Shown: positions 35,175-44,747, numbered from the stretch's first letter. The stretch: DNA of 54,049 nt from Betaproteobacteria bacterium (GCA_021373185.1 JAJFTF010000032.1:1-54049); one strand, 5' to 3'. A program made the numbers and translations. The notes: generated by a model from the sequence alone, not told the origin.

Positions 35175-35181
35175 AAGCTGA

Positions 35182-35613
35182 TTACCTCACAATTTCCAGC
35201 AGTTCCACTTCAAAGATCAGCGTGGCATTGGGAGGTATTGTTCCCGGAATGCCGTTCGGGCCGTAAGCCAGGTTGCCCGGACAAACCAGCTTTGCCTTGC
35301 CGCCGACTTTGATGGTTTGAACGCCTTCGGTCCAGCAGGGAATGACCCGGTTCAGGGGGAAACTGGCCGGCTGGCCTCTTTTGTAAGAGCTATCGAACTC
35401 CTTGCCGTCGGTAAGGGTGCCGCGATAATGAACCTTGACCGTATCCGTCGATTTTGGAGTGACGCCCGAACCTTCTTTCAGGGTGGTTATCCCGATGCCG
35501 GAAAGAGTCTTTGTTTCCTTGGCCTCGGGCGCCGAGGTGGCTGGCGCCGCAGCATGAGCGCCTAGCGATAAGACGAGGGACATTGATGCGATTAGCGTGT
35601 TTACTTTCTTCAT
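35182..35613 (-). CDS. FKBP-type peptidyl-prolyl cis-trans isomerase, exported
   Basis: This 143-residue protein has an N-terminal signal peptide ([18 protein letters not shown], probable cut after AHA) and one FKBP domain. Family landmarks are [19 protein letters not shown], a [16 protein letters not shown] segment and [20 protein letters not shown]. It is predicted to fold proteins in the periplasm. The ATG at 35613 is chosen because it gives a proper signal peptide. It is a single gene between nifA and a secreted protein gene and has no evident link to nitrogen fixation. Confidence 0.93.
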   Translation of the reverse strand: MKKVNTLIASMSLVLSLGAHAAAPATSAPEAKETKTLSGIGITTLKEGSGVTPKSTDTVKVHYRGTLTDGKEFDSSYKRGQPASFPLNRVIPCWTEGVQTIKVGGKAKLVCPGNLAYGPNGIPGTIPPNATLIFEVELLEIVR

Positions 35614-35735
35614 GGGAATCTTTCTTGTTGGGATTAAAATTCGAAGCATTACAACGTTGGATTTTATCAGGATGCCGACGGCACTTCTAATGGGGGCCGG
35701 TTACTCTCTTGCCTGCACCGGGTTCTCCAAACTGC

Positions 35736-37007
35736 TTATTGCGGCCTGGAACATTCAGCGGCAAATTCTTTTTCTGCATTATTGAGCCGGTCGCTTCGCT
35801 TGCGCATTTCCACAGCAAGCTTTCGAACTGCCAACAAGTAACGATCAGAATTCTGGTTCATGTTGTTGAGTTGCTCCCATGCCAACCCGGCATCAAAAGC
35901 GTCGTACCACGAATCGAACATGGCGCGGGCCGCCGCTTCTGCGGCGAAGGCGGTAGAAAGACCTCCGGCCAGATATTTTGCCCAAGGCGCGTTGGCCGCA
36001 AGCCGCTTCCATTTGTCGCGCTCAACGATCACGCCAAACAGCATTTCACCTGCTTCGCGCAATTTCATGCCATCCCCCTTGAAAGGCGATGTCGGCGATT
36101 CATCGGGATCATCGACCATGAGCATGGCATTCCCGCCCAAGCTCTGCGCATCATTGATGTTGGCATAACTTTTGCCGAGCTTGTCCACCGCCGCCTTCTC
36201 ACGTGCAACGAACTGCCGCGCGACGCGAATCTGTTCACGCTTTGCAGGGTCTGTCGTTCCGGCCAGAAGATCGGCAAGAGCAGAACCATCCTTTTTGATC
36301 AAGTCGTCCGCGACACCATTCAACTGCGCCAGCTTGCCAAGGGGCAGAGCCAGCCAGAGGAACTGGCCACGGTTCTTGGCTCGATCCGAGGCATCGGTCA
36401 TGGCCTTTTCCCACTCCGCGCGCAACGCCTGATCCTTGGCGATGATGCGGTTGAAACGTTCCGCCACATCAACAGTCTGCTGCAACGCTTCACGGTATGC
36501 GGCAACGCGACGCTGTGCCAGCCGACATTGCTCCGGCGTCCATGCAGCACTCGCAACAGCCTTTTCAGGCGCATCCAGCTTCAACGTCAAGGCGTTCGGA
36601 TTGCCTCCAGTTACCCCCTTGAGCGACCCCAGAAGCTGGTCCTTGTCCTCGGCGAATTTCTTCTGCCGCGCAATCTCCAGCTCCCTTTCCTGCTGTGCCT
36701 TTTGTAGCTGGAGTTGCTTCTGCTTTTCCTGCTCGCGCGCCGCAGCACCGCCGTCCCCTTTGGCTCCGCCCGGTGCGGCGGAGTTGCTGGAGGGTGCGTT
36801 AAATCCGCTGCAATGGGAATTATTCCGCTCGAATCCGGGCCGAGTCGCCTGGTATGCCTCGCATTGAGACCTGGTAGCAAAGTTCCCCCGCCCAGAGGAG
36901 CCGAACATGCCTGCCGCCTTGCCGGTGTAATAGACTTTCCAGTCGGCAAGAGCAAACTGGGGCGCGATGAACGCCAACACGATAATAAAGATTCTGATTC
37001 TGTTCAT
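35736..37007 (-). CDS. Secreted protein of unknown function with coiled-coil segment
   Basis: This 423-residue protein starts MNRIRIFIIVLAFIAPQF with a signal peptide likely cut after ALA (residue 21). The mature N-terminus is small and cysteine-containing (CEAYQATRPGFERNNSHCSG). A Gln/Lys/Glu-rich predicted coiled coil follows at about 88-125, and the remainder is helical. I do not recognise a domain. It is probably periplasmic or envelope-associated. It has no co-directional close neighbour apart from a decayed small gene upstream. Confidence 0.75.
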   Translation of the reverse strand: MNRIRIFIIVLAFIAPQFALADWKVYYTGKAAGMFGSSGRGNFATRSQCEAYQATRPGFERNNSHCSGFNAPSSNSAAPGGAKGDGGAAAREQEKQKQLQLQKAQQERELEIARQKKFAEDKDQLLGSLKGVTGGNPNALTLKLDAPEKAVASAAWTPEQCRLAQRRVAAYREALQQTVDVAERFNRIIAKDQALRAEWEKAMTDASDRAKNRGQFLWLALPLGKLAQLNGVADDLIKKDGSALADLLAGTTDPAKREQIRVARQFVAREKAAVDKLGKSYANINDAQSLGGNAMLMVDDPDESPTSPFKGDGMKLREAGEMLFGVIVERDKWKRLAANAPWAKYLAGGLSTAFAAEAAARAMFDSWYDAFDAGLAWEQLNNMNQNSDRYLLAVRKLAVEMRKRSDRLNNAEKEFAAECSRPQ

Positions 37008-37037
37008 GATTGTTTCTTAGCCCGGCAACCGGCCAAC

Positions 37038-37242
37038 TCAATTCTCAATTTTAATCGCCACTATTTTGAATTCCTCTACGGCAGCCACTAATTCGTCATC
37101 GCTTTTGGCCATTTCGATGGCCGCCATGCCTCTCACCAGGTATGTATGGGCCTCTTCTTCGGCGTCTGCTCTGACCGAAAGACGGGGCGGAGAAAATCGC
37201 CAAGGCAAATACAACACTCAACCTGGAAAACATGGTTTGCAT
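37038..37242 (-). pseudogene. Frameshifted remnant of a small exported TPR-type protein
   Basis: The ATG at 37242 begins a signal peptide (MQTMFSRLSVVFALAIFSAP) that then runs into a basic, stop-ended frame. The +1 frame continues with AEEEAHTYLVRGMAAIEMAK and then SDDELVAAVEEFK, a protein-like helical segment similar to the first helices of some TPR proteins, ending at 37038. A single-base indel near 37170 and loss of the 3' part are inferred. No intact ORF spans both parts. Confidence 0.5.
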
Positions 37243-37562
37243 AAGAACTACCTTCCCTTTTTTACAACAGACAAGAAATCAAAATCCAATGCGGCTTCGA
37301 AGGAGAGTGTCATCCTGCCTGATGACACAATTAATGATTGTAATCCATCGGTAGCGCAACGCCATGTGCATAGCAACACAAAAATCAGCCGGCAGGGGCA
37401 GGATAATCATACGAAAAAAGCGATGCAGGCCACAGCGAATGGGCTGGTCTAGCGAGATGGGCTTGATTTTGTTATTGGCAAACAAGCGGAAATGGGTATG
37501 CCGGATTTGCATCCTACGCCGCAGGGCAAGGGGATAAGATCTCTACAATTTTCCGCGGCGCA
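37243..37562. other. Intergenic region, no gene supported
   Basis: These 320 bases are AT-richer and contain an open frame on the plus strand (up to 37452) whose composition is not protein-like. I see no promoter or repeat beyond the terminator that follows. Confidence 0.5.
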
Positions 37563-37598
37563 TAAAATAAAAAGGGCCTACATTTCTGTAGACCCTTT
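37563..37598 (-). terminator. Rho-independent terminator of the tRNA transcript
   Basis: On the minus strand GGGTCTACA-GAAA-TGTAGGCCC is followed by TTTTTATTTTATG. It lies eight bases beyond the tRNA-Arg 3' end. Confidence 0.85.
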
Positions 37599-37605
37599 AA
37601 ATTAC

Positions 37606-37682
37606 TGGTGCGCCGGAAGAGATTCGAACTCCTGACCCCTTGGTTCGTAGCCAAGTACTCTATCCAGCTGAGCTACCGGCGC
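37606..37682 (-). tRNA. tRNA-Arg (anticodon ACG)
   Basis: The 77-base tRNA has CCA encoded. Acceptor GCGCCGG / CCGGCGC, D-arm AGCTCAGCTGGATAGAGT, anticodon stem-loop CTTGGCTACGAACCAAG with anticodon ACG, and T-loop GTTCGAATC are all visible. It is probably co-transcribed with the tRNA-Ser upstream. Confidence 0.97.
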
Positions 37683-37726
37683 ATTGCGAAGGCGGCATTA
37701 TATGATAAAAACCGCCGCCAAACAAC

Positions 37727-37819
37727 TGGCGGAGAGAGAGGGATTCGAACCCTCGGTGAGGCAATAAACCCCACGCTCCCTTAGCAGGGGAGTACCTTCG
37801 ACCACTCGGCCATCTCTCC
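37727..37819 (-). tRNA. tRNA-Ser (anticodon GCT)
   Basis: The 93-base class II tRNA has a long variable arm (GCGTGGGGTTTATTGCCTCAC region) and CCA encoded. The anticodon stem-loop CTCCCCTGCTAAGGGAG gives anticodon GCT. Acceptor GGAGAGA / TCTCTCC closes. It lies between lysC and tRNA-Arg. Confidence 0.97.
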
Positions 37820-37863
37820 GAAGCGCGCAAGGATACCGTTTTTGACTGGAAAGGTCAAACCAA

Positions 37864-39090
37864 TCAGGCTGCCTGCTCCAGATTAAACGCCTTGTGCAAC
37901 ACGCGAACAGCCAGCTCCATGTATTTCTCGTCGATCACCACCGAGATTTTGATTTCGGAGGTGGAAATCATCTGAATATTGATGCCTTCTTCCGCCAGAG
38001 TCCTGAACATGGTGCTGGCGATCCCCGCATGCGAGCGCATGCCGACGCCAATCACGGAAACCTTGGCGATATGATCGTCACCGGACACCTCGCGAGCACC
38101 GATATGAGCCTGCACCCCTTTCAGCACTTCCAGCGCTTTTTTGTATTCGTTGCGATGGACGGTAAAGGTGAAATCGGTGGTGCCGTCTGCGCCGACGTTC
38201 TGGAGAATGATGTCCACGTCGATATTGGCCTCGCCAATCGGGCCAAGGATCTGATAGGCAATGCCGGGGCGATCCGGCACACCCAGTACGGTGATTTTGG
38301 CCTCATCGCGGTTAAACGCGATACCCGAAATAATTGCTTGTTCCATATTGTCTTCTTCCTCAAAGGTGATCAGGGTGCCTTCGCCTTCATCATCGAAGCT
38401 GGAAAGCACGCGCAGCTTGACTTTGTATTTGCCGGCGAACTCCACCGAGCGAATTTGCAGGACTTTAGAGCCCAGGCTCGCCATTTCGAGCATTTCTTCG
38501 AAGGTAATAGTCTTGAGCCGACGCGCTTCCGGCACGACACGCGGGTCGGTGGTGTATACGCCGTCCACGTCGGTATAAATCTGGCATTCGTCGGCCTTCA
38601 GCGCCGCGGCCAGCGCCACGCCGGTGGTATCCGAGCCGCCACGGCCAAGCGTGGTAATACTGCCCTTTTCGTCCACGCCCTGAAAGCCCGCCACCACGAC
38701 TACATAACCCGCATCCAGGTCGGCACGGATGTTGCCCTCCTCGATATCGAGGATGCGCGCTTTGGTATGCGCGTTATCGGTGACGATCTTGACCTGTGAG
38801 CCGGTATAGCTCCTGGCTTTCAATCCCAGCTCCATCAGCGCCATGGACAACAGGGCAATGGTCACCTGTTCGCCAGTGGAAAGCAGTACGTCCATTTCGC
38901 GCAAATCGGGATTAGGTTGAACCTCCTTTGCCAGGGCAATCAGACGATTGGTCTCCCCGCTCATGGCAGAAAGCACGACCACGACCTGATGGCCAAGCAT
39001 CTTGAATTTAGCTACGCGCTGGGCGACATTCTTTATTCGTTCGGGGGTTCCGACCGACGTACCGCCGTATTTCTGAACAATCAGTGCCAT
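37864..39090 (-). CDS. lysC: Aspartate kinase
   Basis: LysC phosphorylates aspartate at the head of the Lys/Thr/Met pathway. The 408-residue protein has the kinase start [43 protein letters not shown] and two C-terminal ACT domains ([40 protein letters not shown]) that usually give feedback control. The ATG at 39090 is chosen over a GTG two codons upstream. Possible internal starts could make the beta-type small subunit. It precedes the two tRNA genes. Confidence 0.97.
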   Translation of the reverse strand: MALIVQKYGGTSVGTPERIKNVAQRVAKFKMLGHQVVVVLSAMSGETNRLIALAKEVQPNPDLREMDVLLSTGEQVTIALLSMALMELGLKARSYTGSQVKIVTDNAHTKARILDIEEGNIRADLDAGYVVVVAGFQGVDEKGSITTLGRGGSDTTGVALAAALKADECQIYTDVDGVYTTDPRVVPEARRLKTITFEEMLEMASLGSKVLQIRSVEFAGKYKVKLRVLSSFDDEGEGTLITFEEEDNMEQAIISGIAFNRDEAKITVLGVPDRPGIAYQILGPIGEANIDVDIILQNVGADGTTDFTFTVHRNEYKKALEVLKGVQAHIGAREVSGDDHIAKVSVIGVGMRSHAGIASTMFRTLAEEGINIQMISTSEIKISVVIDEKYMELAVRVLHKAFNLEQAA

Positions 39091-39281
39091 ATGCACACCC
39101 GCAAAAAATTGATGATTTTAATTCAATTACGGCCAGATGACGAGTCCATGGCAAATCTCCATCCATTTAGAGTCTGATAAAAAAACGCCATGACAAAAAA
39201 CAACCGGAACTTTCCGGCGAATCAAATGTCATTAAATTTGTGTAACTTCCAGAATAATCATGGTAGAATTTCACGCACTTG

Positions 39282-39298
39282 CTAGGGGAAACCCCTAG
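39282..39298 (+). promoter_or_regulatory. Perfect 7-bp hairpin in the leader of the XRE gene
   Basis: CTAGGGG-AAA-CCCCTAG is symmetrical and lies 49 bases before the ATG of the XRE gene. A TAGAAT -10-like element lies just upstream (39264-39269). It may be an operator or an mRNA leader hairpin. Confidence 0.5.
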
Positions 39299-39347
39299 TT
39301 GTAAATAGGGTTTTTGCTTACAACCTAACGATTGGGACGGATCAGAC

Positions 39348-39662
39348 ATGAATGCTAATACCATGAAATTATTTGACAAAATATCAGACCCACGGGAAAT
39401 TCGACGCAAACTCGGGCTAAATCAACAAGAGTTTTGGACCCAGATCGGCGTTACGCAAAGCGGCGGCTCCCGCTATGAAAGCGGTCGCAATATGCCAAAA
39501 CCGGTGAGGGAGCTGCTGCGCTTGGTGCATGTGGAGCAGATCGACTTGGCACGGGTCAAGAAAGACGATTTTGAAGTCATCAGCTTCATGAAAGCCGAGC
39601 ACCCGGATTTGTACAAAAATCTGAAAAAAGAAGCTCGCGCCAAAAATAAAAAAGCAGCCTGA
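39348..39662 (+). CDS. XRE-family helix-turn-helix protein
   Basis: This 104-residue protein has an HTH in IRRKLGLNQQEFWTQIGVTQ followed by GGSRYESGRNMPKPVRELLR, the classic XRE layout, and a Lys-rich C-terminus (KNLKKEARAKNKKAA). It is not paired with a toxin. A possible internal start at the second Met (MKLFDK) would shorten it by five residues. A symmetrical hairpin in its leader could be its own operator. Targets are unknown. Confidence 0.85.
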   Translation: MNANTMKLFDKISDPREIRRKLGLNQQEFWTQIGVTQSGGSRYESGRNMPKPVRELLRLVHVEQIDLARVKKDDFEVISFMKAEHPDLYKNLKKEARAKNKKAA

Positions 39663-39675
39663 GTCGAGGCACGGC

Positions 39676-40527
39676 CTAACTGTTCAGTTTGACGGTCAGG
39701 CCCTTCGCCTCGATCTCTGCGGCGAAACTCCGCATCCATTCTTTCGACAATGGCGACAAGCGCGCCGCGTCGGGTTGCATTGATGGCCGCGCCAGACCAT
39801 ATAGCAGCACGCCCTGTAGCGGCACGCTGCCAGCCTGCAATTTCCCGATGAAATCCAAATAGGCTTGCCGTTCCGCCTGCGCGGGCGGTTGCCCGTCAAA
39901 TGCAAAAGCGCAGGTTTGCAGCCAGGTTGGGCACACCAGTGCGGCGGCGCATAAATTTTCCTGCATTTTCTGCACCATCTGGCGGCTGCCATTAATCCGC
40001 TGCAAGCCTTCCGCCGTGGCGCTATCGAGCTTGAACCACACCTCTCCGCCAAGCTGCGCCATTTTTCTCAGCCCCGCCTTGACCTTGGGACGCTGAATCA
40101 GGCTGCCGTTGGTAATCAGCACCAGCTTGATCTTCCCGATCAGATCGAATTCCGCCATGATCTCGCCAATCAGGGAGACGACAAGGTCGAATTCCCTGGC
40201 GCTGGTCGGCTCGCCGTTGCCGGACAGGGCGATATCGTTGAGCCGCCGCGCCTCGACCGGCACCCGCTGCTGCATGAAATCGCCCTGCAACAATTCCCGC
40301 AAAAACCCGCGCAACTCGCCCGCCAGTTTCTCCAGATCGACTGCCGGCGCGCTGCCGCGCTTGAGACCGGGAACCTGGCAATAGACACAGCGCCAGTTGC
40401 AGGCATTATTGGTATTGAGGTTGATACCCACGGAGACACCGCCGGCGCGACGCGAGACCACCGGGTAGACATAAGTCAGCCCCGCACTGTCGCGGTCATG
40501 ATCGTGAACATTCAGCACATTGGACAT
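39676..40527 (-). CDS. Radical SAM protein of unknown substrate
   Basis: This 283-residue protein has the canonical radical SAM motif C-x3-C-x2-C in NACNWRCVYCQVPGL (about 42-56), then ALSGNGEPTS, a typical SAM-binding GGE-like segment. It resembles the stand-alone COG0731-type radical SAM proteins. It is not QueE, whose cysteine spacing differs, although queD lies divergently next door. Its role is not known; the neighbour hints at nucleoside or tRNA modification, which is weak inference. Confidence 0.85.
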   Translation of the reverse strand: MSNVLNVHDHDRDSAGLTYVYPVVSRRAGGVSVGINLNTNNACNWRCVYCQVPGLKRGSAPAVDLEKLAGELRGFLRELLQGDFMQQRVPVEARRLNDIALSGNGEPTSAREFDLVVSLIGEIMAEFDLIGKIKLVLITNGSLIQRPKVKAGLRKMAQLGGEVWFKLDSATAEGLQRINGSRQMVQKMQENLCAAALVCPTWLQTCAFAFDGQPPAQAERQAYLDFIGKLQAGSVPLQGVLLYGLARPSMQPDAARLSPLSKEWMRSFAAEIEAKGLTVKLNS

Positions 40528-40624
40528 GTGGCGGATTTTAAAGCTTCGTCATCCGGCACGCCATTACAATTCAACGCAATGATATAATCCACCGCTAATT
40601 GACCACCGCCCATGGCACCCAAAC

Positions 40625-41074
40625 ATGCTCGTCACGCGCAGACTCGAATTCGATGCCGGTCACCGCATCCCGCACCATAAAAGCCAGTGCCGCCATCTGC
40701 ACGGCCACCGCTACGCCATCGAAATCACCCTTTCCGGCAGCGTCATCAACACGCCCGGCGCATCGGAAGAAGGTATGGTGATGGATTATTCCGACATCAA
40801 GGCCATCGCCCAAAAGCACGTCATCGAGCCGTGGGATCATGCTTTTCTGGTTTATGCTGGCGACACGGTCGTGGCCGATTTTCTGGGATCGCTCGAAGGA
40901 CACAAGACGGTCGTGCTCGACTGCGTGCCCACCGCCGAGAATCTCGCCGCGCTGGCATTCCGCATCCTCGACCCAGCCTACCGCAACACCTACGGCAACA
41001 ATCTTCGCCTCGAACAGGTACGCATCTACGAAACGCCCAACAACTGGGCTGACGCAATTAGAGGACAGATTTGA
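40625..41074 (+). CDS. queD: 6-carboxy-5,6,7,8-tetrahydropterin synthase
   Basis: QueD converts dihydroneopterin triphosphate to 6-carboxytetrahydropterin in queuosine synthesis. Zinc ligands are His13 in FDAGHRI and His29/His31 in CRHLHGHRY; the catalytic Cys27 is in SQCRHLHGH, and the WDHAFLVY and PTAENLA segments are conserved. Length is 149 residues. It is divergent from the radical SAM gene. Confidence 0.96.
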   Translation: MLVTRRLEFDAGHRIPHHKSQCRHLHGHRYAIEITLSGSVINTPGASEEGMVMDYSDIKAIAQKHVIEPWDHAFLVYAGDTVVADFLGSLEGHKTVVLDCVPTAENLAALAFRILDPAYRNTYGNNLRLEQVRIYETPNNWADAIRGQI

Positions 41075-41129
41075 CCCGCAATGATAATAACCGGTATCAA
41101 TTGGGTATAACGGGAGTGTGGTATTGAAT

Positions 41130-41217
41130 TGGCGGAGGGTGTGAGATTCGAACTCACGGATCCTTTCAGATCGGCAGTTTTCAAGACTGCTGCCTTAAAC
41201 CACTCGGCCAACCCTCC
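41130..41217 (-). tRNA. tRNA-Ser (anticodon TGA)
   Basis: The 88-base class II tRNA has CCA encoded. Acceptor GGAGGGT / ACCCTCC, anticodon stem-loop CAGTCTTGAAAACTG with anticodon TGA, a variable arm (CCGATCTGAAAGGATCCG region) and T-loop GTTCGAATC are visible. Confidence 0.97.
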
Positions 41218-41385
41218 AAGCCGCAATTATATCCGAACGTTGTTCATATCTTAAAGCTATCCGAATAGAAACTTCATCCCATATCTCTTTAAAAGAGGTC
41301 GAGTTGCAACTTTTACGGTAGTTGCGTAGTCTTAGCAATTGCCAAGTTTTAGAACACGTCTTAATCGTAATCAAGGAGTCATTAG

Positions 41386-42075
41386 ATGCAACCTGAACTG
41401 CAAATGTCGGCACAAACCAGCGAACTGGCGCTCTCGACCAACAAGGTTCTGCGCAACACTTACATGCTGCTCGGCTTGAGCATGGTTCCGACCGTGATCG
41501 GCGCAATGATTGGCGTCACCATGAATTTCTCGTTCATGGCGCAAAGCCCGATTCTTGGCTTCATCGTCATGCTGGCGGTAATGTTCGGCCTGTTCTGGGG
41601 TATCAGCAAGAACAAGGACAACGGCCTCGGCGTGGCTTTGATGCTGGCCCTGACCTTCTTCATGGGCCTGATGCTCGGCCCGATCCTGCAGGTTGCGCTT
41701 CATTTCAGGAACGGCGCCCAACTGGTCGGCATCGCCGCTGGCGGCACCGGTGTGATCTTCTTCGCGCTGGCGACGATTGCCACTGTGACCAAGAAAGATT
41801 TCGGCTTCATGGGCAAGTTCCTGTTCATCGGCCTGATTCTGCTGATCGTCGCCTCGCTGGCGAACATGTTCTTCCAGATTCCGATGATGCAGTTGACCAT
41901 TTCCGCAATCGCCGTGCTGATTTTCTCCGGCTTCATCCTGTTTGATGTGAGCCGCGTCGTCACTGGCGGGGAAACCAACTACATCATGGCTACCCTGGCG
42001 ATTTACCTGGATATCTACAACCTGTTCGTCAACCTGCTGCAGTTGTTGATGGCGCTGTCCGGCGAGCGCGACTGA
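41386..42075 (+). CDS. Bax inhibitor-1/YccA-family membrane protein
   Basis: This 229-residue inner-membrane protein has seven predicted hydrophobic helices and the family features LGLSMVPTVIGAMIG near the start, and SGFILFDVSRVV followed by ATLAIYLDIYNLFVNLLQLL at the end. YccA-like members modulate FtsH proteolysis in other bacteria. AAGGAG lies eight bases before the ATG. A strong terminator follows. The single gene lies between tRNA-Ser and rlmD. Confidence 0.95.
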   Translation: MQPELQMSAQTSELALSTNKVLRNTYMLLGLSMVPTVIGAMIGVTMNFSFMAQSPILGFIVMLAVMFGLFWGISKNKDNGLGVALMLALTFFMGLMLGPILQVALHFRNGAQLVGIAAGGTGVIFFALATIATVTKKDFGFMGKFLFIGLILLIVASLANMFFQIPMMQLTISAIAVLIFSGFILFDVSRVVTGGETNYIMATLAIYLDIYNLFVNLLQLLMALSGERD

Positions 42076-42092
42076 ACATTCGCACCAGAATG

Positions 42093-42123
42093 AAAAAAGG
42101 CGGCCAACTGGCCGCCTTTTTTA
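42093..42123. terminator. Bidirectional terminator between the Bax-inhibitor gene and rlmD
   Basis: GGCGGCCA / TGGCCGCC is flanked by AAAAAA on the left and TTTTTT on the right, so it can work for both converging genes. Confidence 0.92.
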
Positions 42124-42150
42124 TTGCCCTGCTTTTATTCCTCTGCGGGT

Positions 42151-43449
42151 TTATTTCTCGAACAGCGCAATCGATTCGACATGCGCGGTGTGCGGGAACA
42201 TGTTGACCACGCCGGCGGCTTTCAGCCTGTAGCCCTTGTCATGCACCAGCGTCCCCGCGTCGCGCGCCAACGTGGCCGGGCTGCACGACACGTAGACGAT
42301 GCGCTGCGGCCCGTCTTCCGCCAAGGCGGCGATCACCGCCGCCGCACCATCGCGTGGCGGGTCGATCAGCATCTTGTCGAAATGTCCCAACTGCTTCAGG
42401 CCGACGGCATCCGTCTCGAACAGGTTCGCCACCACAAACTGCGCACGCGCCGACAGCCCGTTGTATTCCGCATTGGCCTGCGCGCGCCGCACCAATTGAG
42501 CGCTGCCCTCTACCCCCACCACGTCGGCGCCGCGCCGGGCGATTGGCAGGCTGAAATTACCCAGGCCGCAGAACAGGTCGGCGATGCGCTCGCCCGGCTT
42601 CGGGTCGAGCAGGTTTACCGCGCGCCGCACCAGCACGCGGTTGATATCCGGGTTGACTTGGGTGAACTCGGTCGGCTGGAATGGCATGACGATGCCGAAA
42701 TCCGGCAGGGTGTAGTTGAGTTCCGGCGCATCCAGCGGGTAAAACGGATAAACGGTTTCCGGCCCTTTGGGCTGCAGGAAAAACTGAACCCGGTGCCGGT
42801 CGGCAAAGGTTCGCAGCAAAACTTCATCCGGCTCGTTCAACGGATCGAGAATGCGCAATACCAGCGCATCGACATTCTGGCCCAGGGCGATCTCGATCTG
42901 CGGCATGCGCTCGCGGATCGAAAGCCCCTCGACCAGTCCGCGCAGCGGCATAAGCAGCGCGGAAATGCGCGGCGGCAAAACTTTACAGCGCTCCATGTCG
43001 GCGATGAAACTGCTGCGCTTTTCATGAAAGCCGATCAGCACGCGCTCTTTCTTGCGCACATACTTGACCGAAATCCGCGCCCGGTGGCGGTAGCCCCAGG
43101 GCGGGCCGTAAATGGCGGGCAGCATTGCCTCTGCCTTCACCTTGCCGATATGCCAGAGGTTGTCTTCCAGCACGCGCTGCTTGGCGGCCACTTGCGCCGA
43201 AGCTTCCAGGTGCTGCATGCTGCAGCCGCCGCACAGGCCGAAATATTCGCAGCCGGGAGAAACCCGCATGAAGCTCGGCTTGAGAATCTTGATTGCCGTG
43301 GCCTGCTCGTAGCTGGGCTTCTTCTTGAAGGTGGAATACTCCACCGTTTCGCCGGGCAAGGCGCCTTCGATGAAGATGGTCTTACCTTCGACATGGGCGA
43401 CGCCGCGCCCTTCGTGGTCGAGTGATTCAATGATGGTCATGGGATTCAT
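42151..43449 (-). CDS. rlmD: 23S rRNA (uracil-1939-C5)-methyltransferase RlmD
   Basis: This SAM-dependent rRNA methyltransferase (formerly RumA) has an N-terminal TRAM domain ([11 protein letters not shown]...[11 protein letters not shown]). A 4Fe-4S cluster is held by cysteines in [17 protein letters not shown] and ERCK. The Rossmann-type methyltransferase domain carries [15 protein letters not shown], and the catalytic Cys is in [12 protein letters not shown]. Two ATG codons (43449 and 43440) are possible starts, neither with a clear ribosome site. A family E repeat lies directly upstream. Confidence 0.95.
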   Translation of the reverse strand: MNPMTIIESLDHEGRGVAHVEGKTIFIEGALPGETVEYSTFKKKPSYEQATAIKILKPSFMRVSPGCEYFGLCGGCSMQHLEASAQVAAKQRVLEDNLWHIGKVKAEAMLPAIYGPPWGYRHRARISVKYVRKKERVLIGFHEKRSSFIADMERCKVLPPRISALLMPLRGLVEGLSIRERMPQIEIALGQNVDALVLRILDPLNEPDEVLLRTFADRHRVQFFLQPKGPETVYPFYPLDAPELNYTLPDFGIVMPFQPTEFTQVNPDINRVLVRRAVNLLDPKPGERIADLFCGLGNFSLPIARRGADVVGVEGSAQLVRRAQANAEYNGLSARAQFVVANLFETDAVGLKQLGHFDKMLIDPPRDGAAAVIAALAEDGPQRIVYVSCSPATLARDAGTLVHDKGYRLKAAGVVNMFPHTAHVESIALFEK

Positions 43450-43463
43450 TTCTAAAAAACAGT

Positions 43464-43541
43464 TAGCCACAGATTTATACAGATAAACATTCAAAGACTA
43501 GCGAATCTCAATCTGTGTAATCCGTGTTCATCCGTGGCTAA
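43464..43541. repeat. Family E inverted repeat upstream of rlmD
   Basis: TAGCCACAGATTTATACAGA on the left pairs imperfectly with TCTGTGTAATCC...CCGTGGCTA on the right. It is a diverged, shorter-loop version of 29720-29836 and lies between rlmD and the exonuclease gene. Confidence 0.75.
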
Positions 43542-43551
43542 AAAAAGGGTT

Positions 43552-44325
43552 TCACTGCCACAACGCCAGGAACTCCTGCCAGTGCGGCGCATCGGATTTG
43601 GACAAGGTGTTGCGCACAAGATCGCACTCGGACTGGAACGCCTCGCGGGTCAGCACGCCGCGCATCAGTTGGAAGCGCAGGTAAACCAGATAGGTATTGG
43701 CAACATCGGTCTCGCAGTAGTTGCGGATGCCGTCGATTTCGCCGTTCTGGAACGCATCCCAGACCTTGGAGCCGTCCATGCCGAGCTTGCCGGGAAAACC
43801 CAGCAACTGGGCGATCTGGTCGAGCGGCGCGTTGGCTCGGGGCTGGTAGAGCGCGAGCAAATCCATCAGGTCGAGATGGCGGGTATGGTAGCGGCTGATG
43901 TAGTTGTTCCACTTGAATTCGCGGTCATCCTCGCCCATGTCCCAGTAGCGCGGCGCCTGGATGCCGTGAACCAGCGCGCGATAATGCAGCACCGGCAGGT
44001 CGAAGCCGCCGCCGTTCCACGAGACGATCTGCGGGGTGTATTTTTCGATGCCCTCGAAAAAGCGGCGGATGATTTCGCCTTCATCGTCTTCGGCGCTGCC
44101 CAGCGACCAGATGCGGAAGCTGTCGCGCTCGCGCAAGGCGCAGGAGATTGCCACCACGCGCTGCACATGCAGTTGCAGAAAGTCGTTGCCGCTGGTCTGG
44201 CGGCGCTGATGGAAAGCCAGCTCGGCGACTTGGGCCGGAGAAATCTCCTCGCCCAAGCCGTTCAGTTTGCGCAGTCCCGCAACGTCGGGGACGGTCTCGA
44301 TATCGAATACCAGTACTGGAGTCAC
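43552..44325 (-). CDS. Predicted 3'-5' exonuclease, DEDD (PolB-like) family
   Basis: This 257-residue DnaQ-like protein of the PF10108 group has motif I VFDIETVPD, motif II SWNGGGFDLPVL and a later acidic motif (NYCETDVANTYLVYLRFQ). I set the start at the GTG at 44325 because it overlaps the stop of the upstream ydbL gene (TAGTG) and puts VLVFDIET at the N-terminus. The longer frame has no sensible extension. The role is probably nucleic-acid processing. Confidence 0.88.
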   Translation of the reverse strand: MTPVLVFDIETVPDVAGLRKLNGLGEEISPAQVAELAFHQRRQTSGNDFLQLHVQRVVAISCALRERDSFRIWSLGSAEDDEGEIIRRFFEGIEKYTPQIVSWNGGGFDLPVLHYRALVHGIQAPRYWDMGEDDREFKWNNYISRYHTRHLDLMDLLALYQPRANAPLDQIAQLLGFPGKLGMDGSKVWDAFQNGEIDGIRNYCETDVANTYLVYLRFQLMRGVLTREAFQSECDLVRNTLSKSDAPHWQEFLALWQ

Positions 44326-44747
44326 TATTTTTTTACCCAGGCTCCGCCATGGTTCTGGTACCACCACCCCGGCGCAGCCTTCTGCACCCAGCGCTGGGCG
44401 AAGGTCGAGTGAATTTCCTCTTCCCATTCTGGATGGCCGTTGGCGCGCGCAATCTCGCGGTACAAGGCCTTGCGATCCTGATTCTCTGCCGCGACCAAGC
44501 TACCCACCGCCTGCCGTTGCGCCAGAGGCACCAAGGCGGCATCGCGCAGCGCCACCAATCCGTCGCGCGTCAGGCCCACCGCGCCGCTGGCGTAGTGGCT
44601 CGCCAACTGGCTGTGACGCGACTGCATCGCCATTTTCAGGCTGCTGATGGCCGGTGTATTAATTTCCAGGTCGGCGGCGGCAAAGGCCAGCACGGGCAGC
44701 CACAGCAACATGGCAACCACCCATAAACGAAGATTCTGGCTGTGCAT
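44325..44747 (-). CDS. ydbL: YdbL-family DUF1318 periplasmic protein
   Basis: This 140-residue protein has a signal peptide (LWVVAMLLWLPVLAFAAA) and a DUF1318 domain (QRQAVGSLVAAENQDRKALY, EIHSTFAQRWVQKAAPGWWY). In enterobacteria YdbL works with YdbH and YnbE in lipid transport between the membranes, and the three genes are together here in the order ydbH-ynbE-ydbL. The next gene overlaps its stop codon. Confidence 0.9.
   Translation of the reverse strand: MHSQNLRLWVVAMLLWLPVLAFAAADLEINTPAISSLKMAMQSRHSQLASHYASGAVGLTRDGLVALRDAALVPLAQRQAVGSLVAAENQDRKALYREIARANGHPEWEEEIHSTFAQRWVQKAAPGWWYQNHGGAWVKK

Noticed and set aside
39676..40527. Radical SAM gene as queE, because queD is adjacent
   Set aside because: The C-x3-C-x2-C spacing and sequence fit ordinary radical SAM proteins and not the longer-spaced QueE motif.
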